DNA of 64,000 nucleotides. It comes from Malaya genurostris (taxonomy: Eukaryota; Arthropoda; Insecta; Diptera; Culicidae). Made by a program: the position numbers and the translations under genes. Positions within the stretch are counted from its first letter, which is position 1. Each line of letters begins with the position of its first letter. Under the pieces are notes generated by a model, which saw only the letters and a list, made by a program, of their open reading frames with translations, searched no databases and was not told the origin of the DNA. The DNA lies in contig NC_080570.1 in the NCBI RefSeq assembly GCF_030247185.1, forward strand, positions 164,336,882-164,400,881, given 5' to 3'. Positions 11,401-23,045 of the stretch are shown in pieces.

Positions 11401-12041
11401 GATTGCTCACAACAACGGTCAGTTGAAGGTAGGCGACTGTTTGCTGGCAATCAATGGGGAAAGTGTTTGCGGAGTTCCGCTGACGACGGCCACAAAATTA
11501 CTGCATAAATTCGAGAACGTGGTGGACCTGCAAATATCTCGTACGGAATGTTTGGTTGGAGCATGCGAGTCACGACCGGGCCATAACGGAGAAGCTCAGA
11601 CGCAGGCATTGTATGCAAAAGTTCAGCGAAGGCCAAGAAGTCCGTCGATAACGGATGCTTTGTCCACCAACTCAAACTCCAGCTCCGGAAACTGTCGGAC
11701 GTTGCACGTAACGTTGTTCAAGGATCGTGTGTACGACGACTACGGTTTCTCGGTGTCGGACGGGTTGTACGAACGAGGAGTCTACATCAACCGAATCCGA
11801 TCGGGGGGACCTGCCGATCTGGTCGGAATGCTGCGGCCATTCGACAGAATTGTACAGGTAGGCATATTGACATAATTAGAGCCATTGAGGGAAATAGAAA
11901 TCTATTAATGGACTACGATGTTCACATTCGCAGGTTAACGGAACCAAAACCCACGACTTCGACTGCTGTCTGACGGTGCCTTTGATAGCAGCTGCGGGCG
12001 ATAAGATAGACCTGGTCTTGCAGCGACCTCTGCCGGAATGA
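2414..12041 (+). CDS. Grip: Grip, glutamate receptor interacting protein (PDZ2-PDZ7; 5' end outside the window)
   Basis: Multi-PDZ scaffold of the GRIP family, which tethers membrane proteins (AMPA-type receptors in vertebrates; muscle guidance and synapse roles in flies). Exons: 2414-2604, 2660-2952, 3022-3188, 9951-10758, 10825-11857 and 11934-12041, all bounded by AG and GT, with phases that join without a frame break: two bases plus 865 codons and TGA. Six PDZ domains are visible. Their carboxylate loops read CLGLTLRG, KLGLIL, a variant GICLGPK, CGLGITVSG, GPLGITLAG and YGFSVSD. The spacing (two, then three, then one) fits PDZ2-3, PDZ4-6 and PDZ7 of the usual seven, so PDZ1 should lie to the left. 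Exon 5 codes a CAG/CAA-rich glutamine tract (about 10909-10936) and a Gly/Ala-rich linker between PDZ5 and PDZ6. The first PDZ4 loop is atypical and may not bind classical C termini. Family assignment is firm; orthology to fly Grip is inferred from domain count and the C-terminal PDZ. Confidence 0.9.
5180..6064 (-). mobile_element. Degraded ITmD37E-type (IS630-Tc1-mariner) transposase
   Basis: Read on the minus strand, an N-terminal helix-turn-helix region begins MRGLSAEQRRKIVYKWC and continues with KIAKMERVSEKAVRKAIRKF and a basic GRKKG linker. The C-terminal part contains FWLDLASCHYSK and NPPNCSQLRPIEEFWALTK. From the Asp of FWLD to the first Glu of RPIEE there are exactly 37 intervening residues, the DD37E signature described in mosquitoes. 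The frame is broken at least twice between about 5300 and 5700, so no functional transposase is coded. I could not define terminal inverted repeats. It sits in reverse orientation inside a Grip intron and is a dead copy. Confidence 0.85.
6340..7570. repeat. CTCTACT-type pyrimidine minisatellite
   Basis: About 1.2 kb consists almost only of variants of CTCTACT, ACTCTCT and TCTACTC on the + strand, so the strand is strongly pyrimidine-biased. Long open frames here (for example 6763-7080 and 7153-7506, rich in Leu/Ser/Tyr) come from the repeat and are not genes. Such mirror-symmetric polypyrimidine tracts can form triplex DNA. Confidence 0.9.
6973..7162. repeat. 190-bp near-perfect palindrome inside the pyrimidine minisatellite
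   Basis: The two arms, each about 92 bases, meet around 7067 at the short loop GATGAG. They match almost base for base, with small differences near CCATCG against CATTCG. The left arm is pyrimidine-rich like its surroundings; the right arm is the only purine-rich stretch in the array, so it reads as a local inverted duplication of the minisatellite. Confidence 0.85.
8863..8995. repeat. Dispersed repeat shared with 49522-49650 and 49015-49135
   Basis: The words GCACCCTCT, ATTCTGC, CGCAGAAGG or GCACAGAAGG, AGTCGACGCCG, CTCGGGAAGGCATGA and GGAACTTGTGA or GAACTTGTGA occur in the same order here and at 49522-49650, with a more diverged third copy at 49015-49135. The 49 kb copies adjoin AT-rich microsatellites. 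This could be the 3' end of a non-LTR retrotransposon, but I see no coding part. Confidence 0.6.
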
Positions 12042-12086
12042 CCCCGCTTACTGGCTGCCATCTGGAGTGCTATAATGACATACGCC

Positions 12087-12092
12087 AATAAA
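12087..12092 (+). promoter_or_regulatory. Grip: Grip poly(A) signal (proximal AATAAA)
   Basis: AATAAA lies 46 bases after the Grip stop. A second AATAAA at 12368-12373 could give a longer 3' UTR. Which one is used cannot be seen. Confidence 0.55.
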
Positions 12093-15000
12093 TAAGAGTA
12101 TCCATCAAGTGCCATTTCCAATATACAATAAAAAAAAATAAGCGTCTGCGGAAACTTATTCGTCAGAACCCGTCTACAGAAACGATTTCTCCCTTTAACA
12201 TAACATCGAACCCCTGTTCTACTCGCAAGCAATCTCCGACTTGCATTCCTGCTCCAATTCCTAATAATACTCGACGTATTTATTATTTATAATATTTAAA
12301 ACCGACTTTCTCTGAACGTTACATTAAACTGCAATCATATATTACAATCCACTGAAGTTTGTAGGACAATAAAATAGTTAGCGGAAAATTTCTTCTTCCA
12401 CTTTTCTAACGTCATCTTTAGGGCTTGTCTACAATACAAAACAATTTTTACAACGGAAAATCTTCCTTATCTCACACTTTTATTTTCAATCATTCGCTTC
12501 GAAAGCCTTGATTATTAGTTGATTACGATCGGCCCACAACGAATCCGTACGGAGTCATATAAATATAGATTCACTTTACAGTTAATTGTCAAATATAGAA
12601 TCAATCTTAACACAGAGAAACTTTTTTTTCTTTTACAGTTAGGCCCCGTCGGTCGTGAAACGATAGATTAGAATTCGGTTGAGTTTGCAGTTTATGCGCA
12701 AAACCACATTAACTGACGTCAGTGGAAGGTGTGTTCACTGCATTCGTATTACGAACAAAGTAAAATTATTTACAATTAAATTCTACGATCATAATCTATT
12801 TACTCGAGAGAATCGAGTGCTGGACCAAAAATAAAGCAAAAACAAAAACAATAATAAAGCATTACACTCGGATGGACTTTGCCCGAGACGTCGTTAGCCC
12901 GAAGCGGATTCTTCCCAGTAAACCTCCGGGTGAGCTGGGAGTTTGATAGTAGAACTGAAAATAATGCACCGCGTAGTTCCAAAGTTCTCGGATGGACGAT
13001 CGGAGTGAAACGACACCGAACCGGTACTAACTGGCCGTGTTTCGATACGACAGAGCACTATCAGTTCGGACCAGGAAAAAGGTCAGCCTCATTCCAGTGC
13101 GAGATTTCACTGAATTCTTGTGGAGGGTTTTTTTTATTTTCATCAACCGATAGCATTGCAATGATGGAAAAATTTTGTTGCTAAAATTATTCAAGGTTTG
13201 TCGGGATTTGTCTTAAGTAGTACTTTGGCCGTTTTGCAAAAGATGACTTCGGAAAACTGTCAATATTAAACATATTCTTCGGGGGAAAAAAATAGTTGCG
13301 CTGAAGCTCATCGAACACTCTCCAACGCGTACGGCGGGGTTGCTTTTTCCAATTAACCATTTCAATGTGTTGAAAAATGCATGCTTCACAATGTTAAAAA
13401 TGATTCTTGTGAGAGGCTAATCATTATCATTGTGCATACCGTTTGAATTTAGAAGAATGAACAAAAATTACCGATTTTCCATGGGTTTACCTTCACCCGC
13501 ACTGAAGAAACTACCCACGCTGAATCAATCATAGTAACCCATGAGTCAGTAGACAAAATTAGACAGCTCTATCAGTCGAACTCGGCCCCCTGTCACGACG
13601 CCATCTTGATGATATAAAAATCGGAACTTCAAAATCAGCTGATTGCAACGTAAACGAACATTCACTAATGCAATTGTTTTACGGTTTACCTTGTTTAGTG
13701 CACCAAAATTATAGAATTTTGGGTCGACTCTTTCACGAAAACTTGTCGGTTTACCTAAAATACGGCAGATAGTGTTTAAGAACATCAAATTGAAGTAATT
13801 TTCACAATTTGAGAGTCGCGATGAGTATCAAAACATCGCAGTGTTAGGGGCTCAACGTAATCGGTGTACTTTCAAATGGCTGGTGCTAACATACCGGTGT
13901 CAGATGGCTGGTCGAACTCTAACCGTGATGGCAAAAACAGTGAAGCAACTCCATCCAGCAGGCCCGTACCCAGAATTTCGTTCCGGGAAGGGCCCAAAAC
14001 AAACTATCTTATCGATGATCTTGCTTATGTATCTAATTCTCGGTACGCTTTCAATAACTTTGTAGATGTATCAGTGATGCGTTGCCTAATATCAGACTCT
14101 GTCAGCTTGAAGCGAAATCAATTTTCAGTTCAGCAACACCATCGCACGGCATCGCATTCAACATTTCATGTCAATTGGATGGTTGCGCAGTACTGCTATT
14201 TTGGCGCGCACGAATTTGACATTTCTCTCCCCAACTTCTATGTACGAGATTGGATGCGAACTCGGGAAATGTGAGAGCTGAATATCTTGTTAATATGATG
14301 TCTTTGCTAATATTCAAGTTTTAAGTTGTTATTATCCTTTATTAGAAATTGATACAGTGTAAATTTTATGTAAAACTATCAAGTTGTTCCTGACATATGG
14401 TTTCTCAGAGTGGGATGGTACTGTGAGGGATTGAAGCAAAAATCTCCTAATGTTAAAGGGTAAGAGATTATATTAAATTTTGTCCAGATTTGACTTCTCG
14501 TTTTGGAATACCATAGTGATGGGTGTGAATACCATCAGTTTGAAGAGAAAAAAATACCTCAAAACTGTTCAGTAAACTCTTCTAGTTTGCAAATTGTTGA
14601 TGGTTATTTACTGAACAAATTTTGCTTCCACTATACCTTCCAAGGGTAGTCTAGCAAAAGTACACCATGACAATGACGTTTCCGACCCATGGAGGCTTCC
14701 TAGGTTTTATGAACCCTAGGTTACTCATCGACACCAAAAGTTCAACAAAATCTCCATCAGCATAGCCAGCATAGCCATAGCCATCTGTTACTTCGCGCGC
14801 ACAGTCACTTTAGAATCATCCAACTCCATTTTTAGTAGTTTCGATACTATCTAATGAAACCGTATCGTAGAGTCTTTCGCTGTGAGCTGGATTGGTAGTG
14901 GAGTTTCACGAAACTACTATTTCACGGTGTAATCTGAAGGAGCATTTTCTATGTTTTCTGGCCGTTTTACCTCTCATGAAAATGAACCATTTTCGAAAAA

Positions 15001-15417
15001 AACACCCAATTCCCGTAGTTTGTTCTGAAATTTTTAATGATCAATAAACGAATTAATCGGTTCAAAAGCAGTTTGTACAAGGACTTGGGAGATATGTTAA
15101 AAATACTCTTGGGCATGAATTGTTTGGTTTTTGTTTTCCTGAAATGTTACCACACTATGAACTCAAACTATGTACAAGAACTTGTTTTCAAGGTACCTCA
15201 TATAAATAGTGATAACTATCGAGGTTGAAAAGAGCCATATATTTTCGCTTTCAATTTAAATTCGTACATCGCCACTTAATCGCAAAATTTTATAATAATT
15301 TTTATTTTATCGGAAAATAAACATGATTTTCATATCGTATCTATGGAAACCATGTTTTTTGATTTATTTCCTTTATCCCAGTGTTAAGTGACGAGAAATG
15401 AAATAAAAACCTGTTTT

Positions 15418-16235
15418 AATCCATCTAGTGGTGTAATGATGCCTTTCTCATATATGGGTATTCTTTTCAAAATGTTTCTCTTTGATTTTTGAAAGAATCC
15501 AAGGGATTGTTTGTGCATTAACTAGTATAACCTACAGAATGAAACAGTGCTTTGTTCGCGAGGATCATGACGTCACATGACGTACAAACTCTACTTGTTT
15601 TTATTAAAATTTTGAAGTTTTTGTACGATTTTGCCATCGTACTTAAAACGACGGTTTAAAAATTTAAGTTGTTTAATCCGAAAATATGCAGTAATTTTTG
15701 GTAGGACCATAAGAGCTAACCTTTCATTTGATCCTAAGAAATGGGTTCTGCAAACTCTGAGAAAAGTGAGTGAGATCCACTTTCGAGCATATGACTATTT
15801 TCTCCCGTGGTTAATCCAAAACCGGAAGCCAGGATAGCCAGAATCGGTTTGTTTAGCTACCTACTGATGATGGCTATCGATTTGTGGAGTTTTGAGTTCA
15901 GTTTAGATTTTTTTTGCGGTTTTCGTTTCGCCGGTTTAAGTGACGGTGTACAATATTGAACACACTTTACCCTACAACGTATCGGAAGTAGCATCCGGAT
16001 GAAATTCAGGAATTTTGTATGGCACCGTGAGACCTTTCATTTGAATCTGAGTTTACAAAAATTGGATGAGCGGTCTCTGAGAAAATCGTTTGCACGTTTT
16101 ACCCCATAACTCCCGAACCGGAAGTCGGATCTAGATGAAATTCAATAGCAACCTATGAGATTACAAAGCCTTCAATTTAAATCTTAGTTGAAGAAAATCG
16201 GTTTAGTGTTATCTGAGAAAATCGAGTGCACTTTT
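15418..16235. repeat. Copy of the 'AATCCACCTAGTGG' dispersed repeat
   Basis: It begins with AATCCATCTAGTGGTGTAAT followed by GCCTTTCTCATA, then carries repeated modules of the form 'accggaagtcggatctagatgaaatt' and 'aaaatcgg-tt-tctgagaaaatcgagtg'. The same terminal word and internal modules recur at about 23400-23640, 24626-24670, 28299-28340, 46724-48160 and 49830-50360. It is probably a non-autonomous transposon or composite satellite. No coding sequence. Confidence 0.65.
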
Positions 16236-16949
16236 TCTTCATTCTTTTGCACATTTACTCCGTTACTCCCGAACCGGTTACTAATCATTTTCGCCTCACC
16301 CATTTTGAGATTTTCGCTGTCAAGGTTGGTGCACTCCGTACCAGTTTCCATCCGTATAATTGGGAATACGCACCTCAAATCAACAGCGGTTTGCTACTGA
16401 AGGTTGTAGCCCTCGAACAGTATGTAATATTCGGAGTGTAAATATTTTTTTCGCAATGCTAAACGTGTCAATTTTCACCTCGGTCTACTCTAATCAAAAG
16501 ATTGGGCTTCTTTTCTCGAGCCAGAAGGTAACCCGTTAAAACCTGCCTCGGGAGCTTCTCAATATGTTCGCCATTTTGAGTTTTGTTCACCTGGAGATTT
16601 TATACCTGCTCTCAAAAGCAGAGTTAAATAGATTAAATAAACAATTTGTAAGTGACTCACTCATTGCACATGATTTCATTACGTTTTTTTACTCATAAAT
16701 ACGTTTATTTCATAGGCAATATACATAAGTTTTTCTTCGCCGTGGCATCCACAATACATAGTACTTTAAACCTAATACATTCCGAATATCATATTAGTAT
16801 GTTGGTATTCATTAGTTAATCTAAAGCGAGTTGCTATTATAAATTACATTAAATAAAATACATTTATTTTGTACATGATCTCTCTAACTATTTCAGGTTT
16901 GTTTGTATCAGTTCATCACTTTTATTCAATGTAAGATAGCTGGCTATTG

Positions 16950-19249
16950 GTTGAACTCATGGAAGAGAAAACAGTCTAACATAAAATAAAATTTGAATTG
17001 GAACTCCTATGGACTTAATGAAATGATAAAGAAGTTTCATGTAAGGAACGTCACGACAAGCAAGAATGTCACGAACTGGGACATTGGATAGTCTACCTTG
17101 GGTACGCAAGGAATTTATTGGTTGAGATCTGACATCACGATACTCCACGCATGTCCAAACAACATGGTCAATATCGCGGTAACCTTCGCCGCAAGCACAA
17201 TGATTAGTCTCGGAGAGCCCAATTCGAAGGCGATGTGCATCTAACGTGTAGTGCTTGGACATGAGTCTGGACATCACACGAATGAAATCCCTACTCACAT
17301 CCAGTCCCCTGAACCATGCCTTTATCGATATTTTCGGAATAATTGAGTGCATCCACCGACCCAGATCATCTTTATCCCAAGAAGCTTGCCAGCTGGCAAG
17401 TGTTCTTAGGCGAGACGCGCTATAGAATTCGTTGAAAGCAATCGGTCTCTCATAAATTTAACCCTCAATAGGACGACATTTGGCTAAAATTTCGGCTCTT
17501 TCATTGCCTGGAATGGAGCAATGAGCCGGGACCCAAACTATTGTGATTTGATAATTATTATTCAATATGACGTTCAGGCATTGTTTTATTTTGCCCAAGA
17601 AAAAAGGTTCATTTTGGCAAGCAGCGTTTGAGCGAATAGCTTCAATTGCACTCAGACTATCTGTGAAGAGAAAATAATGGTTTGAGAGTAGCCTCTTCAA
17701 TTCGTGATCCGTCCGTGTGAAATATTTTCTCAGAGTCAATATGCCTGAACTTACTTGTAAATATTTTTGGGATTTCCATCGAGCGTAGGTGTTCCAGGAT
17801 TTCACGCACTTCGCGCTGCATGGATGTGTCGAAAAATAAAGTTGTGTCAGGGACATTTATGAGGCTGACTCGGATAGGAATATATCTTGAAGGGTAGATT
17901 TCCTGTGACATATGGTTAAAACGACGACACGACCAGACACTCCGAGGAAAAATCGGAATAAAAAGTGTTCGTGAGCGATTTACCGCCAGTTACCATAAAT
18001 ATAGCGACCCCTTGAAAATAACAAATACTATCTATTCGTGCAACACTGTTTGAGTTGCTATGAACTATAGTAACCAAGAAGCCCCAGAAGAAATAAACAA
18101 ACAGTTTAAAATAGTTGTGGAATAATTCCACCTATTTGAAATTGTGTGCCTTTTTCTCTTATTTACCGAATTCCGGAAATAACGAAATAATGTGGATCAT
18201 CATCAATGCAAACTATGAGAACGGTGAGTGCCTAAATTTTATTTTTGTGTTTTCTGAGATATGAAAAAAATGGAGGTTATTTGTAAGTAAACATATCGTT
18301 ATTATGTTTCAAAATAGTATTTGTTCATTCAGATTTCTATTATTTGCAGTTAACATTCTTCTGCCGCCTTCGAGAATGCTCCTGATGTTGAACATCGACA
18401 AACAAATACAGCAGTATAACATATTTATAATGTTCAATATATATTTGAAGTACATACAAAAGCCAATGAAAAATAAGATCGTAAGACATATCCACGGAAT
18501 ACCAAACGAATTTGAGAATAAATTCTAACAATTTTTGCTTTGATTTTATTATTTTCATTCTGGTATTGTCAGAGTAAGACATACGATGTTTTCAAATATA
18601 TTTTATATTTATTTCTGTTTGTACGTTCTTTTCCTAAAAATAAACTTCTTTCAAGAAAACATTGTTTATCGATAGTCACATAAACCAATTGTTCTGAGTT
18701 CCAAATCCGTACCTCACATCTTATTAGAAGTCGCGATGAAAGCTCCCAAAAACGATCTTTCAATGGAAGAACTCCCGCCAGAACCTCAAGACTCATTGTA
18801 TGTGTCGAATGCATGCAGCCTAAAGCAAACAACGATACTGAATTTGCTCAAGTTTGATCATATGAGAGTTTGCAGCGGAACGAAAGCAAACGCATCCATA
18901 TTCCATCACTGAAAGTATCGTTGTCTGATACAATTTTATTAGATCTTCCGGATGAGCACCCCACCAAGATCCTGTTATTTTACGAAGAAAATTTACTCTT
19001 TGTTGGCATTTTGTTATCAGATACCTAATGTGTCCTCCCCACGTGCATTTGGAATCAAACCACACCCCAAGGCATTTGAAAGTCAAAACCTGTTGGATCA
19101 TTCTTCCCATCATATGAAGCTGAAGCTGCGCGGGATAATGCTTTCTTGAAAATACGACCAGCTCTGTTTTCTCCGCAGATAATTCGATACCCAGATGAAC
19201 AGCCCAAACAGACAAGGAGAATCGCTTTGTTAACAGAAAAATAATGCAA
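16950..19249 (-). mobile_element. Truncated, interrupted I-clade (MosquI-like) non-LTR retrotransposon
   Basis: Minus-strand fragments come in the order of an I-type ORF2. The C-terminal end of reverse transcriptase (19215-18820) contains ELSAEKTELVVFSRK and LTFKCLGVWFD. It continues in a shifted frame at about 18825 with STHTMSLEVLAGVLPLKDRF. A ribonuclease H domain (17911-17458) shows HTDGS, LFTDSLSAIEAI and VWVPAHCSIPGNERAE. The C-terminal cysteine motif (CACGEGYRDIDHVVWTC) follows at about 17190-17130. Several frameshifts and stops break it, and roughly 17912-18590 between the reverse transcriptase and ribonuclease H parts does not look like the element, so a later insertion is likely. 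The 5' half is missing, as is usual for target-primed insertions. Naming it MosquI is a guess; the I clade is supported by the ribonuclease H domain. Confidence 0.8.
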
Positions 19250-20005
19250 ATGGTAAAAAAAGGCTATGGATCACGTATTAGTGTTATTGTTTTTTTTTCC
19301 AACGACCACGCTAATCACATCAAAACCCAAAAAGGAACAAATTGGTCAAATTTCGAAGACCAATGGAACAGAATTATTTATCAAAAAAAAAAAAATCTTA
19401 CCACTGAAGCACAGTTTTCTGTCATTTCTGACATTTTTTTAGATTTTAGTTTTCAGTGTATATTTTCTTTAGAGAGTCCAATCGATTTCCAACAACATCT
19501 TTTTGTCCAATTTACATTTTCCGAGCTACCACGATTTGAAGAAAGTGCATGCATCAGTCTTAAGTCGAAATCGTTTCTCCATCCATACGAAATAAATGTT
19601 TTTTCATACTGAAAACGTTTCCGTTTCGCATTAGGACGTTAGATCAAGACTTCTTACTAATGAGAGTTCGACAAATTGAACAAGGGCAGAATGTTCTACA
19701 AAAACAGTTTATTTGTTTGCCAATGAAAAGTAAACTACAAGTCGTTTAAAACGACTCGTGGTAAACAAAATCTACCGGGTTATCGGTGAATCCACACTAC
19801 CGCCAAACGTCAACAAGTGATTAGAACTATCGAAGTAGGCGCAAAATCTATCAATGCAGGCACCGGGACCCGAGTACCGTTCAGAGTACTGAACCAGCAT
19901 GAGCTCGTTCACGGCCTACTGCCGTCTCCATTATGAAAAAAAAACCGCTTACGCGCCGGCGCTCTCGTACGAGACGAGAGTGTGCTGAGCGCGTTCAGTG
20001 TCTGC

Positions 20006-20047
20006 TATTAAAAGGTAGCACACGAGGAACTCCAACAGACAGTCATT
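20006..20047 (+). promoter_or_regulatory. Candidate core promoter of the first lipase gene
   Basis: TATTAAAAG (20006-20014) resembles a TATA box. About 30 bases downstream, AGTCATT (20041-20047) fits the arthropod initiator TCAGT/TCATT. The coding start is 320 bases further on. Spacing fits a TATA-initiator promoter; no transcript evidence is available. Confidence 0.45.
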
Positions 20048-20366
20048 AATTAACTCTAGCCGGGTGAGGATCCAACAGAGACTGAGTACTCAGTACGAGC
20101 AAAATTGGCAGACGTCCAACAAGGAAGTGATCATCATCATCATCATCCTCATCAGTTTATGTTGCAAGTGGCCTAGTGAGAGAAAGAGTTAGCATTTTCT
20201 GAGATCTGTTAGTTTTTTTTTGTTGTGTGCTTGGTTGATTGTGATCGAGTAAAGATCAAAAGGATTGACCTGAACTTGAAGCTTTACTGCAGCAAGCGCG
20301 AACGACTGCGTGTTTTTCGTTTACATAAGATTTTTTTTTTGGGTGCAGTAAATGTAACCGTTGAAA

Positions 20367-22199
20367 ATGCATTTATCGAACGGAACTGGAATATTGTTTC
20401 CCACGCTGATGTATTTGGCGAACTACAAGGAAAACGACAGCCTAGTCACGATGTATCCCACCGTCAACGAGGAGTACCGAGCAGGTTGGGATTATCAGTT
20501 ACCTTTATGAACAGAAGAAGAAACATTAACTTGATCGCATTTTTTAACAGACCCAAACAACGTGGTTTGCTACGGCGTTTACGGATGTTTTCCTATCACA
20601 CCACCGTGGACGGACGAACGGCGTCCGATTGCGCTGTACCCGGAGAAACCGTCGAAGATCAACGTTCGCTTTCCGGTGTTCAATAAGCAGACTCGATCGA
20701 TACCGAAGTTTATCAACCTGGACGATCCGGACTACCTGCATCAGGTCGGCATCAATCCGGCGGGCAAGATATACTTCATCGCTCATGGTTTTCTGCAGTC
20801 CGGTAAGGTGAAGTGGATCGAGCAGATGGTCAATCGTCTGTTGGATCAGGACCAGCAGGGTACCGCGACGTGCGTCGTGGTCGATTGGGGTGGCGGTTCC
20901 AGTCCACCGTACAATCAGGCTAGTGCCAACATTCGACTGGTCGGGGCAATCACGGCCAATGTCATTCACTTGATCTACGTAAGTTTTTCAACATTGTGAA
21001 TTATGATTACCGATAAAATACCGATCGACCCCATTTTACTTTGCATCTTCAGGAGGAACTATCTCTGAGGAACTTGGACAACGTTCACATGATCGGCCAC
21101 TCGTTGGGAGCACATCTGTCCGGGTATACTGGGTTTTATTTGCAGAAGGATTTCGGTCTGAAACTGGGACGTATCACCGGAATGGACCCGGCGGAACTGG
21201 CATTCACCGAGACAAATCCAATCGTTCGGTTGGACACCACCGATGCCAAGTACGTGGATGTGATTCATAGCGATGCGACACCTTTCGTGCCGAAGATCGG
21301 TCTGGGATTGTATGAACCGATCGGTCATCTGGATTTTTACCCGAACGGTGGCTTCAATCAACCCGGTTGCGAGCAGACCTTCTGGAAGCGCAGGGACGGT
21401 TCGTTCATATCCAGTATGTACCAGTTCTTCAGCTGTAGCCACGTGCGATCGGTGAGTTTTTTCATTGAGAGCATTCAGACCAAGTGTCCCTTCATAGCGA
21501 TCACCTGTGAAAGCTACGAAAAGTTCCTGGCCGGCGACTGTTTCGAGTGTGAACGCGATGGTCACATGTGCTTCACGTTCGGATTCAACAGTTTCGATAG
21601 TTTCCGTAGGATGGAACACGCCAATCAAATCGTTGGCAATCGTGACATTCAGGCCTACCTGATGACGGGAGAGGGGGAACCGTTCTGTCGTACCCACTAT
21701 AAAGTGTTGATCAAAGTGTCCGATTCCGAGGAAAGTGTTTTGCACGGGGGCGAAGTTGGACGGTTCCATCTCAGTATCTACGGACACAAGGGCGAACACT
21801 CCGACAAGATGGCCTTCACCAAAGAGTCAGAGTAAGTGTTTTCGAATAGCCGCAGAGAACTCAGAATGGGTTGTAATCGTGTTTTCTATATGTGATTTCA
21901 GGTTGTACGAACCGGGTAGGAATTACACTCGGGTACTGGCAGGAGCCGGAGTTGGTAAACCGCGAAAGATTACCGTCAGCTGGGAGTACAATACGAGTTT
22001 CCTGAACCCGTTGACGTGGCGAATTCTCAACTCACCTCGGGTTTACATCGAGTACATCATCGTGCAATCGCTTGAATATAGAACTAGGATTTTACTGTGC
22101 CCTAGCTACAACATGCCCGTGACGAGCAACGTCGATAGTTTGTTCACGCAGGATAAGTGTCGATTTTACCCGAAACCCTTGGAGACTGTGCTGAACTGA
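20367..22199 (+). CDS. Pancreatic lipase-related protein A (lipase plus PLAT domain)
   Basis: Lipase of the pancreatic/vitellogenin family, predicted to hydrolyse acyl esters outside the cell. Exons 20367-20484, 20551-20978, 21053-21831 and 21902-22199 join to 540 codons and TGA. The catalytic triad is visible: Ser of GHSLGAH (about residue 199), Asp of GRITGMDPAE (about 227) and His of CSHVRS (about 312). The C-terminal third (THYKVLIKVSD to TVSWEY) resembles the PLAT/LH2 domain of pancreatic lipases. The start ATG is chosen because the N-terminal block GTGILFPTLMYLAN aligns with TTGILLQTMLFMAN of paralogue B. That block is moderately hydrophobic but is not a textbook signal peptide, so secretion is uncertain. 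The closest relatives are probably the fly CG5966 type. AATAAA at 22331-22336 is a likely poly(A) signal. Paralogue B lies 8.4 kb downstream on the same strand. Confidence 0.92.
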
Positions 22200-22330
22200 A
22201 GAAGGAGAAATGAAAAAACGTTTTACCCCAGCAAAGTGTGTCAGTAATCGCCATATCAATGCAACGCATCAATGCACCCAACTATTATTTATATTAGAGT
22301 AGTACCGATCGAGAAGTAATTTAATTTAAA

Positions 22331-22336
22331 AATAAA
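22331..22336 (+). promoter_or_regulatory. Lipase A poly(A) signal
   Basis: AATAAA, 132 bases after the stop codon of lipase A, is the first canonical signal downstream. Confidence 0.6.
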
Positions 22337-22898
22337 AATAACATTAGAACATTTGCCGACGTGTGGTTCTTATCAAGTTTGACCTTTAAGTCCCCACACT
22401 TGTGCAATCGTTACACACACACACAGAACCCGACCGATGACTGTCCGGCCGGCGAGCTTGTCACTGAGAAAACTATGCGCTGGAGCTCTGCCTGGAACTG
22501 ATAGTCGCTTGACGTCAGAGTTCGTGTTGTAACCGTCTGAATCTTGGGCGGTCTCAGTTCTAGACTCACACTCATTTATGGCCAAGTTCTCGACGAGCAA
22601 CAAACACTTGAGGATCTGCTAGAATGCGATTATCAGGCGAAATATAAAGCCGGATCTTCGAAACTATGACGCTCATCGATGGTTCCAAAGTTCGTTTGCT
22701 TCATACGCTGCAACGATTAAATATTAATGACAAATAATTCCGCTTCAAAATAGGATAATATTTTCCATCTGGTTGTTTTTCATGTATACTAATGTATGAC
22801 AATGCATGATTACGTCTTACTTCACTATGGGATAATGAATCAGCAAGATTGAAGTGGAAATATTTTGATTCTGGCTGCCACCCTGGATGTATCTTGTT

Positions 22899-23045
22899 TC
22901 TCTTTGTTTACCTTCTCTTTCGATTATTACGATACTCTTAGGAATCCTTCTCTCCAATTATTTATCTTTTAATCTGTACTGAAGAAATTACCGAAAAAAA
23001 GCAGGAATATTTCGCAATAATCGAAAGAGAAAGTAAACAAAGAGA
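22899..23045. repeat. Inverted pair with TCTCTTTGTTTAC motif
   Basis: TCTCTTTGTTTACCTTCTC then TTTCGATTATT (22899-22928) pairs with its reverse complement at 23016-23045, one mismatch apart. The same inner motif occurs in the inverted-repeat elements at 43418-43638 and 43672-43920, so this is probably a diverged member of that family. Confidence 0.6.

Larger units (their letters stand above)
12042..20005. other. Intergenic DNA between Grip and the first lipase
   Basis: Beyond the Grip 3' UTR this 8 kb holds no supported gene. It contains dispersed culicine-type repeats (15418-16235 and neighbours), the I-clade retrotransposon relic (16950-19249) and, near its right end, the lipase promoter. 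Open frames at 13864-14274 and 19244-19612 have no recognisable domain. Confidence 0.7.

Noticed and set aside
13864..14274. 136-codon open frame upstream of the retrotransposon relic
   Set aside because: No domain, no splice context and no paralogue in the window. Chance open frame or unidentified repeat.
19244..19612. 122-codon open frame
   Set aside because: AT-rich, Phe/Ser-rich, lies at the broken end of the I-clade relic, no recognisable motif.
21059..21799. 246-codon minus-strand frame opposite lipase A (and a similar one opposite lipase B)
   Set aside because: Antisense shadow of the lipase coding exons; the + strand frame has the catalytic motifs and splice sites.
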